Below are positions 25,147 through 32,515 of a stretch of DNA of 64,000 bases, one piece after another. Both the position numbers and the translations under genes were made by a program. The stretch is taken from positions 118,303 through 182,302 of the forward strand of contig NZ_WOEZ01000245.1 in the NCBI RefSeq assembly GCF_013177735.1. The letters are read 5' to 3'. Each line of letters starts with the position of its first letter. Position 1 is the stretch's first letter. The stretch is from Paraburkholderia elongata (lineage in GTDB: Bacteria > Pseudomonadota > Gammaproteobacteria > Burkholderiales > Burkholderiaceae). The notes beneath the pieces are model-generated. The model made no database searches, had not been told where the DNA came from, and worked only from the letters and a program-made list of their open reading frames with translations.

Positions 25147-25806
25147 ATGAGCCGGTTACTTTGCCTGATCGTGCTTTCGCTCGGCCTGATGCAAACCGCA
25201 ACGGCCGACGAAAACAATGACCGCATGTCCGCGTATCTGACGCAGAAATTCGGTTTGGCTAAGGAAAAGGCTCAAAAGATTTCCGACGCGGTGCAGTCCG
25301 TCGCGTCGAAATACTCACTGCCGCCGGCACTGCTGCTGGCGATCATCTCGATCGAATCCCGCTTCAAGGAAAAGGCCAAGGGCGCCAACGGCGCGACCGG
25401 GTTGATGCAGGTGGTGCCGGGCGCTCATCGCGGGCTGCTGAGGAACGTCAAGGACCTCACTGAGCCGACCACCAACATCGAAGTGGGCTCGGCGATCCTG
25501 TACGGCTACATGCGTTCGGCAAACGGCGACATGAACGCGGCGCTCAAGAGCTACGGCGGATCGCAGGCATACGCGAAAAAGGTGAGCTTGCGCGTCGAGG
25601 ATTTCGCTGGCGTCGCCGGGCCTCAAGACGTCGCGTCGCATCCGGACGCACAAGCCGGTATGTGCGAGGCCGACCGTTGTCCGGTGCCTGGCAACTGGGC
25701 CGACGTTTTTGCGATACCGGCCACCAATGCCACCAATGCCACCGACGCAGCCGGCGTGAACGGCACGACGGCGCGGCAAAGCGCATCGTCTGCAACGCCG
25801 CACTGA
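25147..25806 (+). CDS. secreted lytic transglycosylase (SLT domain)
   Basis: 219 residues. Signal peptide in the first 20 residues (LLCLIVLSLGLMQTATA). The SLT lysozyme-like domain has the catalytic Glu70 in ISIESRFKEKAKGANG, then ATGLMQVVPGAH and a later NGDMNAALKSYGGS. Periplasmic enzyme that would cleave peptidoglycan with anhydro-sugar formation. A tail rich in Ala/Thr/Asn follows the domain. It has its own promoter and no obvious secretion-system partner nearby, so general wall remodelling is more likely than a specialised role. Confidence 0.88.
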   Translation: MSRLLCLIVLSLGLMQTATADENNDRMSAYLTQKFGLAKEKAQKISDAVQSVASKYSLPPALLLAIISIESRFKEKAKGANGATGLMQVVPGAHRGLLRNVKDLTEPTTNIEVGSAILYGYMRSANGDMNAALKSYGGSQAYAKKVSLRVEDFAGVAGPQDVASHPDAQAGMCEADRCPVPGNWADVFAIPATNATNATDAAGVNGTTARQSASSATPH

Positions 25807-25913
25807 GCGGCAGCTTCCTCTTATTTTTCCCCTTTGTCGTGCTCCCGCACTGAAGCCGCGGATTGAGTCGTCACGTCGTGTGTAAGCCGGTGCGGGACAC
25901 GTGCTACGCGCTT

Positions 25914-25943
25914 TTTACGCACACCTGGCAACCGCTCTACAAT
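25914..25943 (+). promoter_or_regulatory. candidate promoter of DUF2242 lipoprotein
   Basis: TTTACG and TACAAT separated by 18 bp, 43 bp upstream of the lipoprotein start. It lies in the 180-bp gap after the transglycosylase. Confidence 0.4.
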
Positions 25944-25985
25944 GCATTCCCATTCGAGCTCACGCCGCGCCTCTTCCGATCGACC

Positions 25986-26672
25986 ATGTTCACCTCGTTT
26001 TCCAAAGCCACTGCCGCTTCGCTTCTCGGCTTGCTGACACTTGCCGCTTGCAGCAGCGCCCCGCAGCCGAAATTCCAGCAGGAATTGTTCGAAACGGGCG
26101 CGAGCCCTTACGCACGAAACTTCAACTCGAGCACCAAGGATACCTGCGAGGCTGCGCGCCGCGCGCTGCTGAGTCAGGGCTATCTGACGACGATGACGGG
26201 CACCGATACAGTCGACGGAACGAAAAACTTCCAGCCGACCGGCGATACGCACATCGTTGTCGAGTTTCATGTGGTGTGTACGCCGGGAGAAGAGGCGAGC
26301 GATACGAGCATCGTTTACGTCAATGCGGTGCAAAACGGCTTTGCGCTGAAGAAAAGCGATACGTCGGCGAGCGTCGGGCTAAGCGTGCTGGGTTCGCTGT
26401 CGTTGCCGATCCGCTCGAACAGCGACGCGATGGTCAAGATTTCGAGTGAGACCATTCCGTCGGGCAAGTTCTACGATCGCTTCTTCGGCCTCGTCGATCA
26501 CTATTTGCAAACAGTGGTGCGCACGCAGCCGGTCGCGAACAGCCGCATCGAGACGCGCATGTTGCCGGTGCCGGTCCAAGCGCCGATTCCGGCGCCTTGT
26601 CCCGAGATGCCTGACGCAATCGACAAGGCTGCTTCGGTGCAACCGGCAAGCGGAGCCAGCATAGCGCCGTGA
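25986..26672 (+). CDS. DUF2242-type lipoprotein
   Basis: 228 residues. Signal peptide with a lipobox, LLTLAACSS, so the mature protein begins at a lipidated Cys near residue 21. The core (DTCEAARRALLSQGYLTT, VVEFHVVCTP, FYDRFFGLVDHYL) matches the DUF2242 pattern I recognise in beta-proteobacteria. A longer in-frame reading would bury the signal peptide, so the internal ATG is chosen. Envelope protein of unknown role; the tail is proline/alanine-rich. A 12-bp inverted repeat follows. Confidence 0.78.
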   Translation: MFTSFSKATAASLLGLLTLAACSSAPQPKFQQELFETGASPYARNFNSSTKDTCEAARRALLSQGYLTTMTGTDTVDGTKNFQPTGDTHIVVEFHVVCTPGEEASDTSIVYVNAVQNGFALKKSDTSASVGLSVLGSLSLPIRSNSDAMVKISSETIPSGKFYDRFFGLVDHYLQTVVRTQPVANSRIETRMLPVPVQAPIPAPCPEMPDAIDKAASVQPASGASIAP

Positions 26673-26694
26673 AGCGTCTGCCGATGCTTGCGCG

Positions 26695-26729
26695 ATCACA
26701 GGCTGACCAAGACCTGATCAGCCTGTGAT
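26695..26729 (+). terminator. 12-bp inverted repeat after the lipoprotein gene
   Basis: ATCACAGGCTGA pairs perfectly with TCAGCCTGTGAT around an 11-nt loop. Only a weak pyrimidine stretch follows, so termination strength is uncertain. Confidence 0.55.
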
Positions 26730-27262
26730 CTCGCCTTTGTTCTCATCACGCAGCGGTACTTATCCTATGTCTTTTACTTCATACGTATATATATGTAGTA
26801 ATAGTTAACAAGGGTTAACCCCTTCTGTGGATAACTCTCAAATTCCCCGTCACATCAATGTCATGCGAAAACCATAACCCTGCGGAACACTTCTGTAGAA
26901 AAACTACAAAGCTGGGATAACTTTGACGGAGCTTGCCTCGCGTCGCGTCTTATCAAGATTTCGCACACAGGCTGTCCGATGCGCTATCCCGAAGTTATTC
27001 ATAGGCAATTGTGGATAACTTGCGCATCCGGCCATATGTCACCGGGTCGCGGATCAGGTTTTTCGTCGATGCCATCCGCTCGCCACCGCACAGACCGAGT
27101 CCCCCCGGACGTGCACATTGAAGCTGGAAGGTACAAAGATTGCGTCTACGTTTTTTGCAAGCGCAACTGTTGCTATTTAGTCAAAACCATTTCAGCAACG
27201 CCCTATCCAGGCATAAAGTTAAAGTGTTTTATGAGGTTATTGGTGCAGTGCGGGGGGGTGCA
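26730..27262. other. AT-richer intergenic region with DnaA-box-like sites
   Basis: A 530-bp stretch of visibly lower GC than its neighbours, including ATACGTATATATATG and GTTAACAAGGGTTAAC. TGTGGATAA, the complement of the consensus DnaA box TTATCCACA, occurs at 26826-26834 and 27010-27018; a near match TTATTCATA lies at 26995. No protein in this stretch looks conserved. It precedes a small two-gene operon whose promoter must lie here. Confidence 0.55.
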
Positions 27263-27469
27263 ATGAAACGCAGAACAGCACGACAGCTAGTCCGTCTTCT
27301 CTCGGATATCAGACATGCCAGCCACTGCACTACGCTGCGGGCGGCGGCCACTAACCGGGCCATATCCCTCGCATCGTCCGAGCATGATGACGATGGCAGC
27401 GACAGCGACGAAAACAACGAAGCCGCACGCGAGGCGAGTCACGACAAGCCGGCCCGGAGCGGATCATGA
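27263..27469 (+). CDS. small hypothetical protein, first of an overlapping pair
   Basis: 68 residues beginning MKRRTARQLVRLLSDIRHA; basic N-terminus and a strikingly acidic Asp/Ser/Glu-rich second half (EHDDDGSDSDENNEAARE). It overlaps the next gene by 4 bp (ATGA), which supports it being translated. A G-rich stretch (CGGGGGGGTG) is the only candidate ribosome-binding site. No recognised family. Confidence 0.5.
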   Translation: MKRRTARQLVRLLSDIRHASHCTTLRAAATNRAISLASSEHDDDGSDSDENNEAAREASHDKPARSGS

Positions 27470-27717
27470 GAGCCGCAAGCGAACGTTCGCTGCGTTTTCT
27501 GGTCGAGAAATGGCTGGCGCCGGGGCCTTCCGTTCCGGTTCACGTTACCGAATTCAGCCGCACCCGCCTGGGCGGCAGGCGTTATGTGCGCGTGGAGACT
27601 TTTCTCGAAGCCGGATCGCGCAGTCTCTTTTTCTTTCGTCACGACGACGGCTGCTGGTGTGTGTTCCCACCCACCGCTGATACACCCAAGATGTTCACCC
27701 AGCCGCGTGCCGCTTAA
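27466..27717 (+). CDS. small hypothetical protein, second of an overlapping pair
   Basis: 83 residues with no signal peptide: ERSLRFLVEKWLAP, VHVTEFSRTRLGGRRYVRVE, SLFFFRHDDGCWCVFPP. It resembles small conserved proteins I recall from Burkholderia genomes but I cannot name a function. Translationally coupled to the preceding gene by a 4-bp overlap. Its aromatic/basic composition suggests a compact folded protein. Confidence 0.65.
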   Translation: MRAASERSLRFLVEKWLAPGPSVPVHVTEFSRTRLGGRRYVRVETFLEAGSRSLFFFRHDDGCWCVFPPTADTPKMFTQPRAA

Positions 27718-27747
27718 CGGCGGACGCGCGGGCGACTGGTCAAGTCC

Positions 27748-28683
27748 TCACGCTTCGTGAGGCAAGCGATCAGGTTCGCTTTCGCGTCGCCTGACGGGCA
27801 TCACCTGGCACACGATCAAACCGGTGAGCATGAGCGCGCATCCGAATAGCGCGCGCGCCGACAGTGTTTCGCCGAGCACGAGCCACCCGGCGAGCGCGGC
27901 GAACACGCCTTCCATACTGAAGATCACCGCGGCGTGCGAGGGCGCCGCGTACTTTTGCGCAACCACCTGAATCGTATAAGCGATGCCCACCGACAGCGCA
28001 CCGCCGTACAGAATCGTCGGCGCGGCACGCTCGATCACTGCAAGACTGACCGGCTCGATCACGAGGCCGACGACCAGACAGGCGAGCCCGCAAGTCACGA
28101 ACTGCACGAGCGCCAGCATGAGTGTGTCGTGCCGCAGCGCGAAGCGGCCGACCAGCATCATCTGTACGGAAATCACCACCGCGCCGGCAAGCTGATACCA
28201 GTCGCCGTACAGGATCGAGAAGTGCTCGTTGACGCTCAGAAAGTACATGCCGAGCGCAGCGAGCGTCGCACCGAGCCACGTGCCGAATCCCGTTCGATGA
28301 CGAAACAGCACGCCGAGCAGCGGCACGATCACCACATACAACGAACTGATGAAGCCGGCGTTGGCCACCTTCGTGTATTGCAGGCCGATCTGCTGCAACG
28401 AAATCGACGCGGACAACACGACGCCGAGCAGCACACCGGCACTGAGCAGTTCGCGTGCGCCGCCGGGTTCGCGCTTCGACAATTCCGCAAGCGCGGAGCG
28501 CCGCACGCAGACGATCATGGTCAGTACGACTAGCGCGCCGAGCAGGAAACGCAGCCCGGTAAACAGAAATGGTCCGATCGCATCGAGGCTCAAGCGTTGC
28601 GCGACGAATGCGGAGCCCCAGATGATGGCCGCGATCAGCATCAGCAGATTGGCGCGCAGGTGTTGGCGTGTGTCAGGTTTCAA
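27748..28683 (-). CDS. EamA/DMT-family inner-membrane transporter
   Basis: About 311 residues from a TTG start giving LKPDTRQHLRANLLML; the frame extends to 28788 through non-conserved arginine-rich codons. Ten hydrophobic segments in two EamA repeats, with IIWGSAFVAQRLSLDAIGPF near the first and IFSMEGVFAALAGWLVLGE near the ninth. Likely exports a small metabolite or drug; substrate cannot be inferred. It is followed upstream by a remnant of a response regulator. Confidence 0.8.
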   Translation of the reverse strand: MKPDTRQHLRANLLMLIAAIIWGSAFVAQRLSLDAIGPFLFTGLRFLLGALVVLTMIVCVRRSALAELSKREPGGARELLSAGVLLGVVLSASISLQQIGLQYTKVANAGFISSLYVVIVPLLGVLFRHRTGFGTWLGATLAALGMYFLSVNEHFSILYGDWYQLAGAVVISVQMMLVGRFALRHDTLMLALVQFVTCGLACLVVGLVIEPVSLAVIERAAPTILYGGALSVGIAYTIQVVAQKYAAPSHAAVIFSMEGVFAALAGWLVLGETLSARALFGCALMLTGLIVCQVMPVRRRESEPDRLPHEA

Positions 28684-28806
28684 AGGCAGTTTTTCGAATT
28701 CGGTTGTTCTAACAAGGAGCTCACGGCTTAACCATGATGCACGGCGTCTTGCGGCGCGGAGCCCTTCACCGGCGCAGGCAACCGGCAAACCGGCAAACCG
28801 GCTGTG

Positions 28807-28881
28807 CTAACCAAAAGCGTCAGCGAGGCGATCGTCGTCCTCGATCAGCAGCACGCTGGTTTTGAGGGGGGCTTCGTTCAT
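28807..28881 (-). pseudogene. truncated OmpR-type response regulator, N-terminal stub
   Basis: The minus strand opens with ATG and reads MNEAPLKTSVLLIEDDDRLA, then DAFG and a stop (24 codons). LLIEDDDRLA is the first beta strand and acidic pocket of a receiver domain. The rest of the regulator and its histidine kinase are missing. Homology stops near 28815, where the region upstream of the transporter gene begins. It lies back to back with mipA, the usual arrangement of such a regulator and its target. Confidence 0.72.
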
Positions 28882-28937
28882 ATCGGTCTCCACTATCAGG
28901 CGCCGATTCTATCCGCGCGCACGCGTGCCGGATACGT

Positions 28938-28957
28938 CGCGAACATTCGCGAACACT
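28938..28957 (+). promoter_or_regulatory. 10-bp tandem direct repeat upstream of mipA
   Basis: CGCGAACATT and CGCGAACACT are directly adjacent, with a weaker third unit TGAACACAAT following. Head-to-tail sites at one helical turn are typical of OmpR/PhoB-family regulators. It lies between the response-regulator stub and mipA, so it may be an orphaned operator. Confidence 0.5.
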
Positions 28958-29055
28958 TGAACACAATTGCGCACACATTCCCCCAACTTCAGGACAGACG
29001 TGGCGAGGCGGCGTCCCTAGACTGCGGCTTCCGTCCCAAATAAAAAGTCCTGATC

Positions 29056-29724
29056 GTGCGCAAACGCCTCTCTTATCTGTGTATTCCGCTGTTTGGCCTG
29101 ACCTGCTCGTCGATGGCCTACGCCGAGAATTTCTATATGTTCTCGCTGGCCGGCGGCGTGGCGCCGCGCTATCAGGGCAGCCGCGATTACCGTCCGTTTG
29201 TCGCTCCGCTGATCGCCGCCGAGTTCAGCAACGGCATCTTTCTGAGCCCGACCGACGGCCTCGGTTACAAGCACACCTTCGCCAATGGCCTGTTCGCGTC
29301 GGCGGCGCTCAGCTATGACTTCGGCCGGACCGACCGCAATCGTGCCGATTTGCCGGGCTCCGACTACCTGAAGGGCATGGGTCGGATTCCCGGTTCGGTG
29401 ATGGTGTCCGTGCAGGTCGGCGCGCATCTGTTCGGTCCGTCGACCATCAGCATCACGCTGGATCAGCCTGTTACCAACACGAGTCACGGCACGAGCGGGC
29501 ACGTCGATCTGACCGTGCCGGTGCTGCAATCCGTCGACAACGACGTCAGCATCACGGGCAGCGTGCATGCCGGCAGCGGCCGCTACACGCAGACCTTTTT
29601 CGGCGTTACCGATGCGCAGGCGGCCGCGAGCCGTTTTCAGCCGTATGCGGTGAAAGGCGGTTTCGACAGCGCGAAGGTGTCGGCCGCCTGGACGTACATG
29701 TTTTCGCCGCGTTGGTCGGTGCAC
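29056..29724 (+). pseudogene. mipA: MipA/OmpV-family outer-membrane protein, C-terminally truncated
   Basis: GTG start and signal peptide (MRKRLSYLCIPLFGLTCSSM, cleavage after AYA). The MipA barrel is clear through GGVAPRYQGSRDYRPFVAPL, LGYKHTFANGLFASAALSY and AAWTYMFSPRWSVH. The final strands normally ending in an aromatic residue are missing. The frame instead runs on, without a stop, through unrelated arginine/serine-rich codons into the downstream IclR gene. An outer-membrane protein without its closing strands is unlikely to assemble, hence the pseudogene call. Confidence 0.75.
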
Positions 29725-29898
29725 GGACCTCGCGAGGGGTGGGGATCGCTGAGCAGATGCGCTGGGACTTCAAATAGGCCTTCAGCCAGTTTGACGGTGA
29801 GCAACTCGCGGCGAGCGACTCGCGCGATAATCGCGCAGCGGGCAGACAATTCAAGACATCACTGGCTCACCGGGCCGACTGACTTTCAGGCAGACGCA

Positions 29899-30651
29899 AT
29901 GGACGAGAAAGACTGGATCGCCGGCGCCGCAAAGGCGCTGGCGATCATCGAAGCATTCGACGAAGAGCACGCGCGCATGACGCCGACCATGGTGGCCGCC
30001 CGCGCCGGGCTCTCGCGCACGGCGGCGCGCCGCTATCTGCTGACGCTGCGCGAACTCGGCTATGTGGATACCGACGGCAAGCTGTTCTGGCTCGCGCCGC
30101 GCGTATTGCGGCTCGGTCAGTCGTATCTGGATTCAGCGCGCTTGCCGCGCACCGTGCAGCCGTTTCTTCAGCGCATCACCGCAACCTTGCAGGAGACCGC
30201 GCTGGTCGCGATTCTCGACGAACACGACGTGGTCTATGTCGCGCGCAACGGCGTGAACCGGGCGATGGCGGTCGGTTTCGTGCTGGGCTCGCGGGCGAGC
30301 GCGCCGTTGTCGTCCGCGGGTTTGGTCCTGCTGGCCTTCCAGGCGCCGGAAAGTATCGAGCAGTGGCTGGCGTCCTATGAGATCAAGGTATTCACGCCGC
30401 ATACGTATTCGACCATCGAGCGCTTGCGTGAAGTGCTAGGCGAAATCCGCCGCGATGGTTATGTCGTCACCGATCAGCAACTGGAGCTGGGCATGCGCGG
30501 TGTCGCGGTGCCGTTGCGTGACCGGCATGGCTCGGTGGTGGCGGCGATCAGCGTGAGCATGCCGATCGGCCAGGAGTCGGCGAATGCCGCGCTGCATCGG
30601 GTGCTGCCGACCCTCCAGGAAACCGCCAGTTTGCTGCGAAACCTGGTCTAA
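29899..30651 (+). CDS. IclR-family regulator, PcaR-like
   Basis: 250 residues from the ATG giving MDEKDWIAGAAKALAIIEAF. Winged helix includes MTPTMVAARAGLSRTAARRY. The IclR effector domain has LQETALVAILDEHDVVYVAR, LSSAGLVLLAF and GMRGVAVPLRDRHGSVVAAI. It resembles regulators of the beta-ketoadipate (pca) pathway, but no pca genes are adjacent, so targets are unknown. The reading frame is open upstream and continuous with the truncated mipA; the internal start matches normal IclR length. Confidence 0.87.
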   Translation: MDEKDWIAGAAKALAIIEAFDEEHARMTPTMVAARAGLSRTAARRYLLTLRELGYVDTDGKLFWLAPRVLRLGQSYLDSARLPRTVQPFLQRITATLQETALVAILDEHDVVYVARNGVNRAMAVGFVLGSRASAPLSSAGLVLLAFQAPESIEQWLASYEIKVFTPHTYSTIERLREVLGEIRRDGYVVTDQQLELGMRGVAVPLRDRHGSVVAAISVSMPIGQESANAALHRVLPTLQETASLLRNLV

Positions 30652-30877
30652 AAGCGGGACTAGGTAATCTCCCTAATACGGGCTGCTTAGCGAGCGAAAG
30701 CGTGCCGAAAGCAAGCTGTCTCCCGGAAAATACATATCGAGTTTTGGGCATGACAAACCGCCTACACTGCGTAATACTCTCCCGCGGGGAGCGGTAAGGC
30801 GCCTCAAGCCCTGTCTGCTTCACCGTGCAGCTATTTCATTCACATTGACTCAGTCGTCCAGGTTTGGGGAACAACAC

Positions 30878-31090
30878 ATGAAAAAAGTTATCGTCTCGCT
30901 CGCAGCCGCATCGATCGCGCTGGTCTCCGTTCAAGCTTTCGCACAGGCATCGGACGCAGCAGCGCCGGAAGCTGCTGCTAGCGCGCCGAAGAAGCACCAC
31001 ATCAAGAAGCTGAAGACGCACGGCAAGCGCGCACCGGTCGCTGCAGCAGCTTCGGCAGCCGGCACGAACGACAAGGGCACGCAAAACTAA
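30878..31090 (+). CDS. small secreted Ala/Lys-rich protein
   Basis: 70 residues. GGGGAA ribosome-binding site and a textbook signal peptide (KKVIVSLAAASIALVSVQ, cleavage after AFA). The mature part is low-complexity, rich in Ala, Pro, Lys and His (PKKHHIKKLKTHGKRAP). Small periplasmic proteins of this type occur widely in Burkholderia with no known role. Followed by a strong terminator, so probably a well-expressed single-gene transcript. Confidence 0.72.
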   Translation: MKKVIVSLAAASIALVSVQAFAQASDAAAPEAAASAPKKHHIKKLKTHGKRAPVAAAASAAGTNDKGTQN

Positions 31091-31185
31091 GCTCACGCTC
31101 GGTTTCGCTGGGCGAACCCTGCCGGTTCTCTTCCGCGCGCCGCTAGTCGGCGAGTGCAGCGCAGTGCCGGTTAAACGTCGCCAGC

Positions 31186-31217
31186 AAAAAGGCCAGAGCT
31201 TCTGCTCTGGCCTTTTT
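31186..31217 (+). terminator. strong intrinsic terminator (bidirectional)
   Basis: 14-bp perfect stem AAAAAGGCCAGAGC/GCTCTGGCCTTTTT with TTCT loop. It serves the small secreted-protein gene and possibly the convergent gene on the other strand. Confidence 0.9.
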
Positions 31218-31245
31218 GTATTGGGCAGCGGTTTTGGGGGGCGAT

Positions 31246-31524
31246 TTAGCCCGCGAGGCCGCGCTTGATGACCTCGTTCAGCAGTCCGGTCATGCCTTCC
31301 GGATGTGTCGCGGCCCGTTCTTTCAGTTCTGTGACCAGGTCGCCATTCAGCTTGCAGGCGAACGCGACGAGCCCCTGCGCCTGGTCGAGCTTGCGCTGTT
31401 CACGACGATCGAGCTTCGGGTCGGCAGCAGCGGCTTTGCCGAAGCGGTCGGCGGTCGACAGTTTCATTGCGTTGTTCAGCTTGAGTGCCTTGTTCTTTTC
31501 AAGGTCGGTCTTTTTCATCGCCAT
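31246..31524 (-). CDS. small hypothetical protein, basic/helical
   Basis: 92 residues from an ATG followed by MKKTDLEKNKALKLNNAMKL; an upstream in-frame ATG would prepend an arginine-rich non-conserved tail. Largely helical by composition, with many Lys/Leu, ending HPEGMTGLLNEVIKRGLAG. No known domain recognised. The strong terminator of the convergent gene lies just past its end. Confidence 0.62.
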   Translation of the reverse strand: MAMKKTDLEKNKALKLNNAMKLSTADRFGKAAAADPKLDRREQRKLDQAQGLVAFACKLNGDLVTELKERAATHPEGMTGLLNEVIKRGLAG

Positions 31525-31665
31525 ACGGAAGGCCTCTGCCAGATAAGTAATCCCGCATTGTACGCATCGCGCCGCGCGCCCGCCGAGCGAGCGGCGGCGA
31601 TTCCGCACTCAAGCGGCGTGGGAGCGATGCTCAGGCCACGCGGGGTTCGAGCCATCGAGCGGTGT

Positions 31666-32421
31666 TCAAGCGGGCCGTTCCGGCGCGCCGGCCACGCTGT
31701 CCATCAGCGCGCGCATTCGTTGCCAGTGAGTGCCTTCCCAGAACACGCGCCGGCAGACGTCGCAAGTGACGAACTGGTTATGCCGTTCCAGCACGCCATC
31801 CGGCGCCCGGTCGCCGACTTCATTTTTGGCGATACGCCGCAGCGGCGCATTGCACATCAGACACAAGCGGAACGGCTGCGCGCTGCCGGCCAGATCGAGC
31901 CTTTCAAACACTTCGCGCAATTGCTCGCGCGGCCGCAGCGTGCGTATGTAGCAGCCATGTGTGATGGTGCGGCGTTTCAATAGCTCACGGTCGCGCGTCA
32001 GTACGATGCGCTGTTGTGCTGCGGCGAGCGCTTCGATATCGGCGTCGGGATAGTGGTTGTCGTAGAGCGTATCGAAGCCGGCGAGCCGTAGCAGCGGGGC
32101 GAGACCGCCCAGATGCGCATCGGCAATGAAGCGCACCACGCGCAGCGGATGTTCGCGCACGCGCAATAGCGGCTGGATGTCGAGCGCTTCAAACTTCGGA
32201 TAAACGGCGATGCGATCGCCGTCGGATAACGGATGATTGAAACCGACCGACTCACCGTTCACCAGAATCAGTTCGACCTCGGTATGCGGCACGCCGAGCA
32301 CTTCGATCATATGTTTCGCGGTGGCGCCATGCGCGCAGGCGTAACTGAACGCGCGCCGGCGCAGGGGCCGGGCGAGAAAATCGTTCAGCTCCTCATAGAA
32401 GCGGAATGTCGCGGTCACCAT
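31666..32421 (-). CDS. Mut7-C RNase-type protein with ubiquitin-like N-terminus
   Basis: 251 residues in two parts. Residues about 1-85 form a MoaD/ThiS-like beta-grasp domain (FRFYEELNDFLARPLRRRAF, GDRIAVYPKFEALD). Residues about 95-251 form the Mut7-C PIN-like domain (VVRFIADAHLGGLAPLLRLA, IVLTRDRELLKRR) with a zinc ribbon (CLMCNAPL and CDVCRRVFWEGTHW). Family is predicted to be a nuclease; target unknown. The fused arrangement is a recognised domain pairing. Divergent from the next gene. Confidence 0.85.
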   Translation of the reverse strand: MVTATFRFYEELNDFLARPLRRRAFSYACAHGATAKHMIEVLGVPHTEVELILVNGESVGFNHPLSDGDRIAVYPKFEALDIQPLLRVREHPLRVVRFIADAHLGGLAPLLRLAGFDTLYDNHYPDADIEALAAAQQRIVLTRDRELLKRRTITHGCYIRTLRPREQLREVFERLDLAGSAQPFRLCLMCNAPLRRIAKNEVGDRAPDGVLERHNQFVTCDVCRRVFWEGTHWQRMRALMDSVAGAPERPA

Positions 32422-32515
32422 CGCATCAGTATCGCACCGTGTTTAATTGCGCGCTGTCCTGCACGTGTCGCATGGGTGTGCTTTACTTCCAGTTCTTTAG
32501 AAGACGGAGCGACAG

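Noticed and set aside
26979..27266. 95-codon open frame in the AT-rich gap
   Set aside because: Unusual Cys/His/Arg-rich composition, no ribosome-binding site and it overlaps the DnaA-box region and the next gene.
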